Part shown: piece after piece, positions 28,392 through 37,370 of the stretch
Layout: the number at the start of each line of letters is the position of its first letter
How positions within the stretch are numbered: position 1 is the stretch's first letter
Origin: Leishmania infantum JPCM5
Taxonomy: Eukaryota; Euglenozoa; Kinetoplastea; Trypanosomatida; Trypanosomatidae
NCBI RefSeq assembly: GCF_000002875.2
Contig: NC_009398.2
Coordinates: 315,001-379,000, forward strand
Length of the DNA stretch: 64,000 nt
Reading direction: 5' to 3'
The notes under the pieces: generated by a model
What the model saw: only the letters and a program-made list of their open reading frames with translations
The model's database searches: none
What the model was told of the DNA's origin: nothing
Made by a program: the position numbers and the translations under genes

Positions 28392-31370
28392 CTACTGCGG
28401 AGGCCCTGGCAATGGCGGAGGCGGTGCACTTCCCGCCTCCGTGTTGCCGCCGCCGGTGCCCGGGGCTGCCGACGGTGGCGCAGCGGAGCGGGATTTGAGG
28501 GCCCGGATCGGCTCTAGGAAAGGGTGCTGGATCGCCTGCTGGCAACTCACGCGCTTCCGCGGATCGTACTGGAGCAGCTTGTGGATAAAGTCGCAAAAGA
28601 CTTCGTAGGCAGACTCATCGTGGCCCGGCTGGCCAGCGCGGCAGCCGCGCGGGCCGCCCTTGTGCACGCCAAGAATTTCTTCCAGAGAGAGCGGCGGGCT
28701 GTTGCTGCCACTGCCGGGCACAGCAGCGGCTGCCGCACCCTCGCCCTCCACTCGGGGGGCCCGTAGGAAGAAAGGAGAGCCCATGGCGTGACCTGGTGCG
28801 CTGGACATCGGAGTGAGCCCCGGTGGGGCATCTTCTGCGGGGCCAGCGCCGGCGGTGGCGACACCGTGCGCCAGCTCGCCGCCGCCGCTTTTGGTGGAGG
28901 GCTCTGAATGGCACGTATAATAAAGCTGCGTCCGCTTGGGGCTTGCTGCAATCATGTAGTCTGGCAGCGGACCGAGGATGGACGTGAAGTATGCTACCAT
29001 GTCTCCCTCGTTTTTGCCGGGGAAGAGGGGCACCCCCGTGTGCATCTCCACCAGGAAGCAGCCAAGGGACCAGCGGTCAATCGCCGTTGTGTAGCCAAGC
29101 TCCAGGATGACCTCCGGGCTGCGGTAGTAGCGCGACTGGATGTACTTGGGCATGATAATATCCCCTCTCCTGTTGTCACCAGTGGCGGTTCCGGCCGCCG
29201 CCGCGGCAGCGGGGGCCGCGTCACTGGCTTTCTCCACCGTGTCTGCCCCCTCAGCGGTTGGTGCTGCGACGCCGCTTGCCAGCGCCGCATCGACAGATGC
29301 GGTGGTCGACCCTGCAGTCGCCTGGTGTCGTTGCTGCGGCCCTTTGGGCGGCGACTGCGGCGCGCTACTGTCATCATCATCGGCGGCGGCGGTGGGCTTG
29401 ACCCCGCCACTGGGGCCTTCAGCAACCGAGTCCCAGGGCGGCCCTGGCGAGCTGCTCGGCGACGTCGAGGGCAGCACCACCTGCGCCGGTGGCGGGCTCC
29501 ATTTTTGCTGTTGCTGGTAGCACGCGGAGCCAAAGTCGATTACGCGCACCTCGCTGCGGCTCGGGTCGCGCAGTAGCACGTTCTCCGGCTTCAGGTCGCA
29601 GTGAATGATGGGTGGCTGATGCTGCTCCAGCACCAGCAGCACCTTGATCATCTGGTAGGCGAACTTGCGGGTGAGGTCGAGGCTGACGCCGTTGTACTTC
29701 GTCAATGTGATGAGGCGGTAGAGACTGAAACTGAGCGGCTCAAAGACCAGCACCATATGACCCTTCCACAAGAAGACCTTGCGCAGCTGCACGACGAGGT
29801 TCTGCAGCGCCGGGTCGTTGTTCAGGTGCGCCACTACCTGCGCCTCAAACCAGCCCTGGCTCTCAAAGTAGGGGCCGCTGCGGATCACCTTGACGGCGAC
29901 AGCCTCGTGGTACTTTTGGTCAACGCAGTGCAACACAGTGCCGAAGCTGCCCTTGCCGATCACCTCCCTCACCACGTACCGCTCCGCGATCTCTTCGCCG
30001 GGGTACGGCAAGTAGTGCCCCGCGGCGTCCTCGTACTTGCGCGCCGCGTACTTGGCCGGCGCCGTCAGCAGCAGCTGGCGCTCCTGGTAGAAGAGGGTGT
30101 TGATGGCTTCGTAGACGGACATGATGTTCTGTGAGAGGGCCACTGTCGGCCGCTCCTCGCCGTTGGGGCGCATGAGTCGCACACTTGTGGCAGAGGCAAG
30201 TGACAAACCGCCGCCCGCTGTGCCTTGAACTTTCTGCGAAGTGGATGCCGCTCCTGCTGTCGCTGAGGTCGCTGCGCCAGATGCCGACGGAGGCGGTGGC
30301 ATACTTGAAGCACTGCCGCCTGCTGCGGCGCCACCTCCGCCACTTCCCGCCATTATTGCTGGAGCAGCGGCTGCGCTGGAGCGTGGCGAGGAGGCGCCAC
30401 CGTTTCCGCCTCTGCGGGATGGCTGGCCGGCATGGCTGGAGACGAGCGGGACGCCGCTGCTCGCCAACGGGGCGGAGACTGCCGATGTTGCTGAAGGCGG
30501 CGGCGGCGGTGGTTGGGGCCATGACGGGGACGACGCCGCGCTGCAATTGTCCGGCAGGGTCGACGGTGGACTTGTCACCAGAGCAGCGGCGGTCTCAGGC
30601 ACCGAAGAAGCTGCAGGATGCTCCGACGAGGGAGCTGATGAGGCATCGGCACGCGGTCGCTGCTGCAGGTACTGCGCTTGTGACGTGTGGTGCCGGGGCC
30701 CTGGGGAACCGTTGCGGCGACTGCCACCACCGCCACCGCCACCGCCGCCGCTTCGACCACTACCGCTACGCCGCCGCCGATCACTAGGCCCACCAACCCC
30801 ACTTGCACCGCGCCAGTAGGCGTAGCTGCTGCCCACTGGTATAGCCCCGCTTGCCACGGCTGCAGCTGTAGGGGGGTCAGTGGGTAAGCTGGCCCCCACG
30901 GTAGGCAGTGGCGAAGCGTACGGTGCGCTACCCATAGAGGAAGAGGCGGTGATGGAAGGGCCGCTTACGCCAGCGCTCCGAGCCAAGGACGACGACGGGA
31001 GCTGAAGTTTCTGTTGTCGTGACGGCTGTGTGTGGTGGTGATGGTGTCGCACAGGCAAATGCGCCGAGCCGGGCTGGTCGTAGGCAGGACCACCACTCGC
31101 ACTGCTTGAATGCCGGAATCCAGCGCCGCTGGCCGACGTGTCCACGTGCCTGGGTGCAGTGCTGATACGCGGTGAGGACGTCACCAATGAAGCAGACCCT
31201 GCGGCGGCGGCGGCCGTTCTACCGTCCGATCGGAGTGGAGGTGGCGAAGGAGACGATGTCGCCAACGCTGATTGCTGCGCGTGCCGCTGCTGAGCTGAGG
31301 GCTGTCGGCCACGTGCCCCGCTCCCACCGCTGGAGCTACTGGCCGCACCCTGCAGCTGCTGATACGACAT
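28392..31370 (-). CDS. DYRK-family protein kinase with a long insert in the activation segment (992 aa)
   Basis: Start ATG at 31368-31370, stop TAG. Residues 1-~400 are low complexity (Ser, Gly, Pro, Ala). A short region before the kinase, ending in YLPYPGEEIAERY, resembles the DYRK-homology box. Kinase motifs: glycine loop IGKGSFGTV (~470), VAVK lysine (~493), catalytic loop HCDLKPEN (~589), DFGSAC (~611), and the DYRK-type activation/P+1 motif YIQSRYYRSPEV (~743). A final lobe ends in a HPFLEP motif (~965). DYRKs are dual-specificity kinases that autophosphorylate the second Tyr of the Y-x-Y loop and then act on Ser/Thr targets; in kinetoplastids a DYRK controls developmental arrest. All catalytic residues are present. 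DFG and the YxY loop are separated by ~130 residues instead of ~15, because of an acidic, Ser/Ala/Pro-rich insert. Open sequence upstream of 31370 lacks an in-frame ATG and contains the pyrimidine tract. Confidence 0.92.
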   Translation of the reverse strand: MSYQQLQGAASSSSGGSGARGRQPSAQQRHAQQSALATSSPSPPPLRSDGRTAAAAAGSASLVTSSPRISTAPRHVDTSASGAGFRHSSSASGGPAYDQPGSAHLPVRHHHHHTQPSRQQKLQLPSSSLARSAGVSGPSITASSSMGSAPYASPLPTVGASLPTDPPTAAAVASGAIPVGSSYAYWRGASGVGGPSDRRRRSGSGRSGGGGGGGGGSRRNGSPGPRHHTSQAQYLQQRPRADASSAPSSEHPAASSVPETAAALVTSPPSTLPDNCSAASSPSWPQPPPPPPSATSAVSAPLASSGVPLVSSHAGQPSRRGGNGGASSPRSSAAAAPAIMAGSGGGGAAAGGSASSMPPPPSASGAATSATAGAASTSQKVQGTAGGGLSLASATSVRLMRPNGEERPTVALSQNIMSVYEAINTLFYQERQLLLTAPAKYAARKYEDAAGHYLPYPGEEIAERYVVREVIGKGSFGTVLHCVDQKYHEAVAVKVIRSGPYFESQGWFEAQVVAHLNNDPALQNLVVQLRKVFLWKGHMVLVFEPLSFSLYRLITLTKYNGVSLDLTRKFAYQMIKVLLVLEQHQPPIIHCDLKPENVLLRDPSRSEVRVIDFGSACYQQQQKWSPPPAQVVLPSTSPSSSPGPPWDSVAEGPSGGVKPTAAADDDDSSAPQSPPKGPQQRHQATAGSTTASVDAALASGVAAPTAEGADTVEKASDAAPAAAAAAGTATGDNRRGDIIMPKYIQSRYYRSPEVILELGYTTAIDRWSLGCFLVEMHTGVPLFPGKNEGDMVAYFTSILGPLPDYMIAASPKRTQLYYTCHSEPSTKSGGGELAHGVATAGAGPAEDAPPGLTPMSSAPGHAMGSPFFLRAPRVEGEGAAAAAVPGSGSNSPPLSLEEILGVHKGGPRGCRAGQPGHDESAYEVFCDFIHKLLQYDPRKRVSCQQAIQHPFLEPIRALKSRSAAPPSAAPGTGGGNTEAGSAPPPPLPGPPQ

Positions 31371-31395
31371 CCTCAAAAGCAAAAAAAAAAAACGC

Positions 31396-31425
31396 CTGCC
31401 GAGAGACCGGAAAACCGAAAGCGGG
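31396..31425 (-). promoter_or_regulatory. Predicted spliced-leader acceptor for the DYRK gene
   Basis: The minus strand carries a C/T-rich stretch ending in CAG, AG at 31396-31397, 25 nt before the ATG. A second tract of 12 consecutive T lies between this AG and the ATG and is followed by AG one base before the ATG. Either could be used; the more distal one leaves a usable 5' UTR. Confidence 0.4.
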
Positions 31426-33368
31426 TGCGAGACACGGACGCGCTGCCTTCGCGTCTTCGCTGCCCAACGACCTCGAGAGCGGTCAGTGTTTATGCACTCG
31501 CACCGTGAGATGCGCAAGACGCGCACGCACACGCACACAAAGAGAAGAGGCGAACGAAAAAAAGCGATGGCACGCCTGTTCTGCGTGCACGCGTCGCTGT
31601 CGTAGCCGGTTGTCTATGCGTATGTGTAAGCGTGTGCTCTGTCCCCCCTACTCCACCCGCACACCTTCTCCTCCTCCCCCTTCGCCTCACACTGGTGTGC
31701 CTCTAGATGACGTAAACGCACACGCACACGCACACGCACACGTAGCACTGCGTCTATCTTTGGTACGTAAGGAATGACTCTAGGAAGGGAAGAAAGGGAA
31801 GAGACGGAGGGGTGAGGGGAGTAAGGAAGGAAAGGAACAGGAGACTAATAAAAATAATGAGAGAAGGAGAGAGAGTGTGTCAATGAAGATGCAAGCCAAC
31901 AATAAAACGGGCGAGGAAAAGCACAACAAGAACACGCGACGACAGCCAAAAAAAATAAACTCTCAACGATAGAGAACGAGAACTGTGTGTGTGTGTGTGT
32001 GTGTGCTTGAGTGGCTGATGGGAGCTTGCGGTGGCGGCGGCGAAGGGAAACGAAAAGGGGGGGGAGGAGAGGAGGAGGGGGAGAGGGAGGGAAGCAGGAG
32101 CGCCTGTATGTGTATGTGTGTTTGTGTATGCGGACGTTAATCTAAATCCTCAAGGGGACGGAGTTGCAGCTGGACAAAGGACGAAAAAGACGAGTGGGAG
32201 GAGGGGGAGGGGTGGGGGTAGAATGACAAAAACAATTGACTGTATCAAAGAGCCGAAAGGCGAGTGTCTCCCGTTGGCTGGCTTTCTCACATTCCCTCTA
32301 TTATCTCGCTCTATCACCGCTCGCGCTCTTTTCTCTCCGCTCGCGCTGCTTTTCTTTGTTGTTGTTCGTCTACGCGTGTGTATGTGTGTGTGTGTGTGTG
32401 TTGGTGTTGGTGTTGGTGCTGGTAGGCTTATCCGCGTTTGCAGACACGACAGTGCTGTGAGTGTGGTGAAGGAGGGCCTCCCTCCCAAGTGTACCCGAGA
32501 CCCCTGTAATTACGTTAGAAAAAAAGGGAAGGGGAAGAAGCATTGCAAGTGGGTTGGAGGGTGGAGGGTGTGTGGGGAGGGCGAGGACGGGGAGGCGGGC
32601 GTTTGTCTGCGTATCGCGCTGTTTTTCCTTTTTGCCGTCAAGCAGCGCGAGCAACAAATGTGGCGGATGTTGGGCATGTGGGGTTTCGTTGCGGGAGAGG
32701 TGTTTTTCATTGCTGCCACTCCCGCTAACGCCGCGCAGAGCATCTTCTTTGTTTTTTTTTCTGAGCGGGTCTTTGCGTTTTCGTGTGTGTATGTGAGGGA
32801 GGGTGGAGGAGGGGAGGGGTGATGACGGTGCATCACCTTGCGGCTTGCGCGCACGTTCACAAATAGGTGTACCTTTGTGCGGACGCTGAAGAGGGAAAAG
32901 ACGCGCATGATCGGCACACACACACACACATACACACACAGAGAACAGTAGCGTAAGAGACTTGTGGGGTGCCGCCGGAGGGGGCGAGCCTGAAGGTGTG
33001 CCATGCGATCTGCTTTCTCACACAAGCACGCGCGCATCGCCACGGAAACCGGTGAAAACGCCACTTAAACGCTTCTTTCCTCTCCAAGCACACACACCCA
33101 CAAGAGCGCATCCCCTCTCCCGGTGATGATCCGCAAGACAGAAGGATCCGCATGAGAGGAGCCCCCCAAAAAAAATCGAAACGAGCGCAGAGATTGCGGA
33201 GTACAGACATCTCGCCACCACGCCGCGTACACGAGCAAGCAAAGGCAAGAACAAGTTATAAATAGTGACGGGGCACGAGGTGAGGAGCACGGCACAGAAC
33301 GCGAGAGCAGGAGAGTGGAGAGATCATACACACCAGCGGAAAGCTGGAAAATGATGTTGTTTCTCGGA
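31426..33368. other. 2-kb intergenic spacer between CSB-like and DYRK genes
   Basis: No gene is supported. Contents: CA-rich repeats at 31717-31743, (TG)n at 31984-32005, purine-rich plus-strand blocks (32040-32095), GT repeats at 32379-32425, and CA repeats at 32917-32941. A plus-strand open frame at 32031-32822 consists of these repeats and lacks motifs. Confidence 0.55.
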
Positions 33369-36300
33369 CTACTCATGCCGACGCTTCCGCGCCGCTGCTG
33401 CTGCTGCTGCTATCTCTTCACGATAGTAGCGCGCCTTCTCCTCTCGGTCTGCCGCCTCCTTCGCCTTCTTCTCCCCAATAGCTTGCAACAGGCTATACTG
33501 GCGCTGCTGCTCTCGCATCGCCTCCGCCGTGAGCGCCGATGAGGACACGCGGCGTATCATGTCTTCTGCCTTCTTGCGTGCCAGGCGGTGCGCAACGCGG
33601 TCGTGCCCTGCCACAGAGACGTCCTGGCAATCCACCAGCTTCTGCAGCATCTGTGTCTCACGCCACACCTCCTTGCCCTTGCTCGTCTTCTTATTTCTGT
33701 CGCCCATGCCAGGGATGCCAACTGGACTGCCGTCCTCGTCCGCGCCTCCCGTATCGTCGGGGTCAGCACCGACATCGTCGATGCCGCCCTCGTCCTTAAG
33801 AGGAACCAGCATGCCAAAGTCGCGCTCCTTTCTCGGCTGCTCCCCCTTGCTTCCCGCGACGCCAATGTTTCCTTCACTCACGTCGCTGTCGGTGTTATCA
33901 TCATCGTCAACGCCAGGAACCGCATTGCCATACTCCCCCCCCAGCGCCGCGTGTCTGTCCCGACCAGGCGCGCGGTCGCGGTCGCCGGCCGAGACGCTAT
34001 GCAGGTGGTGCGCCGCCAGTAAGTACCGCTTGTCCACCGGCACGCGGTTTGCGTACTCGGAACCGAGCAGAAGGCTCTCCATGAAGCCGTCTTGCACGTC
34101 AAAGAAGCGTTGCAGCTCCGGATCCTTCAGCACCTTGTCCGTCACGTACATCTTCGCCAGCTGCCGCCGCAGGATCGACTCCTCGACGCTGCCACTCGTG
34201 ATAAGGCGGTAGACGCACACTTCTCTCTTCTGGCCGATACGCCAGGCCCTCTCACGCGCCTGAACGTCCGTGATCGGGTTCCAGTCCGGGTCGAAAATGA
34301 CGACGCGGTCGGCGCCGATGAGGTTGACGCCGATGCCGCCGACGCGCGTCGTCAGCAAGGCGACAAAGATGGAGACGTCTTCATTGAAGCGGTCCATCAG
34401 CTCCTGCCGATAGTGGCTGTTCGTCGCACCATCCATGCGGATGTAGCGGTAGGCTTGCTGCTCGCACATGTTCTCGATAATATCGAGCATCATGCGAGTC
34501 TGCGAGAAGACGAGGACGCGGTGGCCGAACGACTGCCACTCCTTCAGCATCATGAGCAGCGCGTTCAGCTTCCCGCTGCCGAGGAGGTCGACGGGGTTGT
34601 TGCTGCGGAAGGAGCGGTGCTGACCAGGTCGTGCTGCCGAAATAGCAGACAGCTTCGCCGCCGCGCCACGACGGCCAAGCATCATGCGGTCCTCCTCGTC
34701 CGCGCCTTGCTGCACGGCGTAGATGTCGGCGTGGTTGCAGATTTGCCGCAGCTGATTCATGACACGGAACGACTCCAGCCGCACGCCGCTGTTGTGGCGG
34801 CGAGACGCCATCTTTGCCCGCGGCCCCGCCACGTGCAGGGAGCCAGTGCTATCACGCCCGTCGCGGTCGAGGCCACCGTTGCGCGAGCCGTACATTGCTG
34901 TCTGCGCAAAGAGTCCCTGCACCACTGGCGAGGACAGCACCTGCAGATACTGGTCGAGCTGCTTGTCCGTAAGCGGCACTCGCAGCACGCGCTCGTACTT
35001 TGGCGGCAAAGACGTGTTCACCTGGCGCTTCAGCCGGCGAAGCAGGTACGGGGCGATGTGGGTCTGCAGTGCTTTTGCACACTCAACGGCTGTTGCCAGC
35101 GACAGCGGGCTCGCACGCGCGTTGCGGCTCAGCGCGATCGGCGTCTCGAATTCGTCGATGAAGCGACTCATCGTGCCGAGAAGGCCAGGGCGTACAAAAT
35201 CAAACAAACACCACAGCTCCTTCAGCGAGTTTTGGATGGGGCTGCCACTCAAGATCAGTCGGTGCGGCGTCGTGAAAGACTTCGCTGCGAGCGTCGCGCC
35301 AGCCTCTGGGTTGCTAATCTTGTGCCCCTCGTCGAGGATGACGTACTGGAAGCCCGTGCGATGCAGCAAACCGCAGTGCACTCGCATCGCCGCGTACGTT
35401 GTGATGACCACGGCTGGCGTGCCTTGAACTGACTGCAGCAGCGAGTCACGCGTCGTGTCGCTGCCGCTGCTCTCATGCATGACGCAGGAGCGCACGTAGG
35501 GGGCCCAGCGGTGCAGCTCCGCCAACCACTGACGAAGCACCGTCATCGGTGCCACAATCAGCACCGGCCCGCGCAGCATGCCGGAGTGGTGCAGGGCATT
35601 GATCATCACTGCCACCTGGATCGTCTTGCCGAGGCCCATCTCATCGCCGAGGATACCGCCCGTGCGGCGGGAGTGCAGGGTGAGGAGCCACAGTAGTCCC
35701 TCTTGCTGGTAATCGAGTAGGCGGTTGTAGATGGCGGCATCCATGCGCACACCGGGCAGCAGCGTCACCTCCTCCATCTCCCATACAACTTCCTCGCTCT
35801 CCGAGACGGTCGCTGACGATGCTGAGCCGGCGCGCCCCCGCTGCTGCTGTTGCTGCTGCGAGCTCAGCGATATAGACGGCGTGGCCTTCCCGCTACGTTG
35901 AGTGTAGCCGCCAGTGAGCTGGGTGGAGACCCGGCTCACCGCCGCCGCCACTGCCGCGTCGTCGTCGGCCTCCATGAGTGCGTCCACGTCAATCACGTCG
36001 TGTGCCCCTTCCTCTTCCCCTGTCTCCACCTTCACCCCTGCCCTCGGGAGGCGACGGGCACGCTCGCCGCCCTCCGCCTCTTTCTTCGCGACTCGAGCCT
36101 TGGCTACAGCTGCGACTGGTGGCGTGGCTGCGCCGGCAGCGTCATCACCACCAGACTCTTGCTTCACCTGATGCGCATGGCCGTCTTGCTCACCTTCCCT
36201 CTTGACTCGCGCCTCGGCCAGCTTTTCGATCGAGGCCGACAACGACTGCGAAGGCGTGTCACCGTCGTTGCCCAGGGCAATCAGCCGACGCTGCTCATTT

Positions 36301-37154
36301 GCCACCGCCTCCAGTCGCTGTCGTTTGGTGACGCGCTCAACGTAGTGCTCCATCTCTGAGTCGTCCTGGTAGCGGCGCTGCTTCGAGCGGATGTCCGCGC
36401 GCGTCACTTGCACCCGGCTCAGCGAGGGCAGCACTTCACCACCGCTGTAGTCGCTCTGCGTGATACCCTTCAGGTGAGTCGGCGCTCGATACAGCACGCG
36501 CGTCGTGGTCATGACAGTTGGCGGTGACGCTGAAAGGCTTCCACCCGCCAGCGCACCCCCGTTCACGCTCGTGTTTGCGCGTGGGAGTATAGTTGAGGAC
36601 GATGACGCGAGAGGCACAGGTCGGCCGGTGGCGCTTTTTGCCCGCGCGACTGTTGTGACGTCGGCTGCCTTCGGATGCGCTGCGGCTCGGGCCGCGGCTG
36701 CCGCGCGCTCTGCCTCTGCTTCCTCCCGCTCGTGCCGTTTCGCTTCGGCAAGCCGCGCAGCTTGGCGTTGGTCGACCTCTTTTTGAAGTTTCCGCACCGC
36801 CGCGTCAGCGCGCTTGAGCTCGCGCTCCGCTGCGTTGAGCTGGAAGCGGATGTCGGAAACCCGCCGCGGTGACGGCGTCGCCGGACCGGATGACTTGTTG
36901 CGCTGCGCATCACCCAGCAACCCGGACGATTCCTGTGCAACCGCCAGCTGCGCCTCGCTCAACTCTAGTTGCAGCTCCCCCACAGCGTGCTCCGCCTTTT
37001 CCAGCTCGCGCCAGCTCTTCTTGAGCCGCTCCTCGTCCTCGAGCGCTTCTCGCGAGGACTGAGCGACGACGCGCGCCGCCACGTCCATGCGCATCTCTTC
37101 CTCATCTTGAAAGGCGCCGAACTGTTGCTGCAGTGACGCCAAATCGTCGGCCAT
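33369..37154 (-). CDS. SNF2-family DNA translocase of the CSB/ERCC6/Rad26 type (1261 aa)
   Basis: Start ATG at 37152-37154; upstream open sequence begins with GTG and is not used. Residues 1-~440 are charged/low complexity with a coiled-coil segment near 20-80 and a poly-Gln run near 430. The SNF2 ATPase core follows: LLDYQQEGLLWL, Walker A GDEMGLGKT (~500), Walker B as DEGH (~605) rather than DEAH, then KISNP, SGSPIQNSLKELW, the HELICc motifs FSQTRMMLDI and MDGATNS, and VI ARERAWRIGQK (~965). After the core comes KVLKDPELQRFFDVQDGFMESL. DEGHK-I-x-NP and the K-D-P-x-x-x-R-F-F segment are hallmarks of CSB/Rad26, the factor that recognises stalled RNA polymerase II in transcription-coupled repair. 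The tail is a charged helix. All helicase motifs are intact. Confidence 0.88.
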   Translation of the reverse strand: MADDLASLQQQFGAFQDEEEMRMDVAARVVAQSSREALEDEERLKKSWRELEKAEHAVGELQLELSEAQLAVAQESSGLLGDAQRNKSSGPATPSPRRVSDIRFQLNAAERELKRADAAVRKLQKEVDQRQAARLAEAKRHEREEAEAERAAAAARAAAHPKAADVTTVARAKSATGRPVPLASSSSTILPRANTSVNGGALAGGSLSASPPTVMTTTRVLYRAPTHLKGITQSDYSGGEVLPSLSRVQVTRADIRSKQRRYQDDSEMEHYVERVTKRQRLEAVANEQRRLIALGNDGDTPSQSLSASIEKLAEARVKREGEQDGHAHQVKQESGGDDAAGAATPPVAAVAKARVAKKEAEGGERARRLPRAGVKVETGEEEGAHDVIDVDALMEADDDAAVAAAVSRVSTQLTGGYTQRSGKATPSISLSSQQQQQQRGRAGSASSATVSESEEVVWEMEEVTLLPGVRMDAAIYNRLLDYQQEGLLWLLTLHSRRTGGILGDEMGLGKTIQVAVMINALHHSGMLRGPVLIVAPMTVLRQWLAELHRWAPYVRSCVMHESSGSDTTRDSLLQSVQGTPAVVITTYAAMRVHCGLLHRTGFQYVILDEGHKISNPEAGATLAAKSFTTPHRLILSGSPIQNSLKELWCLFDFVRPGLLGTMSRFIDEFETPIALSRNARASPLSLATAVECAKALQTHIAPYLLRRLKRQVNTSLPPKYERVLRVPLTDKQLDQYLQVLSSPVVQGLFAQTAMYGSRNGGLDRDGRDSTGSLHVAGPRAKMASRRHNSGVRLESFRVMNQLRQICNHADIYAVQQGADEEDRMMLGRRGAAAKLSAISAARPGQHRSFRSNNPVDLLGSGKLNALLMMLKEWQSFGHRVLVFSQTRMMLDIIENMCEQQAYRYIRMDGATNSHYRQELMDRFNEDVSIFVALLTTRVGGIGVNLIGADRVVIFDPDWNPITDVQARERAWRIGQKREVCVYRLITSGSVEESILRRQLAKMYVTDKVLKDPELQRFFDVQDGFMESLLLGSEYANRVPVDKRYLLAAHHLHSVSAGDRDRAPGRDRHAALGGEYGNAVPGVDDDDNTDSDVSEGNIGVAGSKGEQPRKERDFGMLVPLKDEGGIDDVGADPDDTGGADEDGSPVGIPGMGDRNKKTSKGKEVWRETQMLQKLVDCQDVSVAGHDRVAHRLARKKAEDMIRRVSSSALTAEAMREQQRQYSLLQAIGEKKAKEAADREEKARYYREEIAAAAAAARKRRHE

Positions 37155-37345
37155 GCTGCTACGAAGTGTGCGTGATTGCGTGCGAGAGTGCGCACGTATA
37201 GGGGTTTCAGGAAGGGAGGGAGGGGGACAGTGAAGAAAGGTGTGCTCTTGCAAGGCCTTACGCGCAGCCACTCACGATGTCGTGTGTGTGTCTGTGTGTG
37301 CAGGTGAGCGTGCACGTCAAGCTGTTTTCTTCCAGTGGCCGTCAA

Positions 37346-37370
37346 ACACACACACACACACACACACACA
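37346..37370. repeat. (CA)n microsatellite
   Basis: Twelve uninterrupted dinucleotide units lie in the 5' region of the CSB-like gene. Together with the GT run at 37500-37516, they flank the unresolved bases. Confidence 0.9.

Noticed and set aside
31371..31538. Upstream extension of the DYRK frame
   Set aside because: No in-frame ATG start, contains the poly-T and C/T tracts expected of a splice region.
32031..32822. 263-codon plus-strand open frame
   Set aside because: Made of GT and purine repeats giving Val/Cys and Gly/Arg runs; on the wrong strand for the array.
34092..35432. 446-codon open frame on the plus strand
   Set aside because: Lies antisense within the CSB-like ATPase gene; its open state follows from GC-rich codon use of that gene, and it has no motif.
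37155..37271. Upstream extension of the CSB-like frame beginning with GTG
   Set aside because: Non-ATG start and covers a pyrimidine tract; the ATG at 37154 begins a plausible protein.
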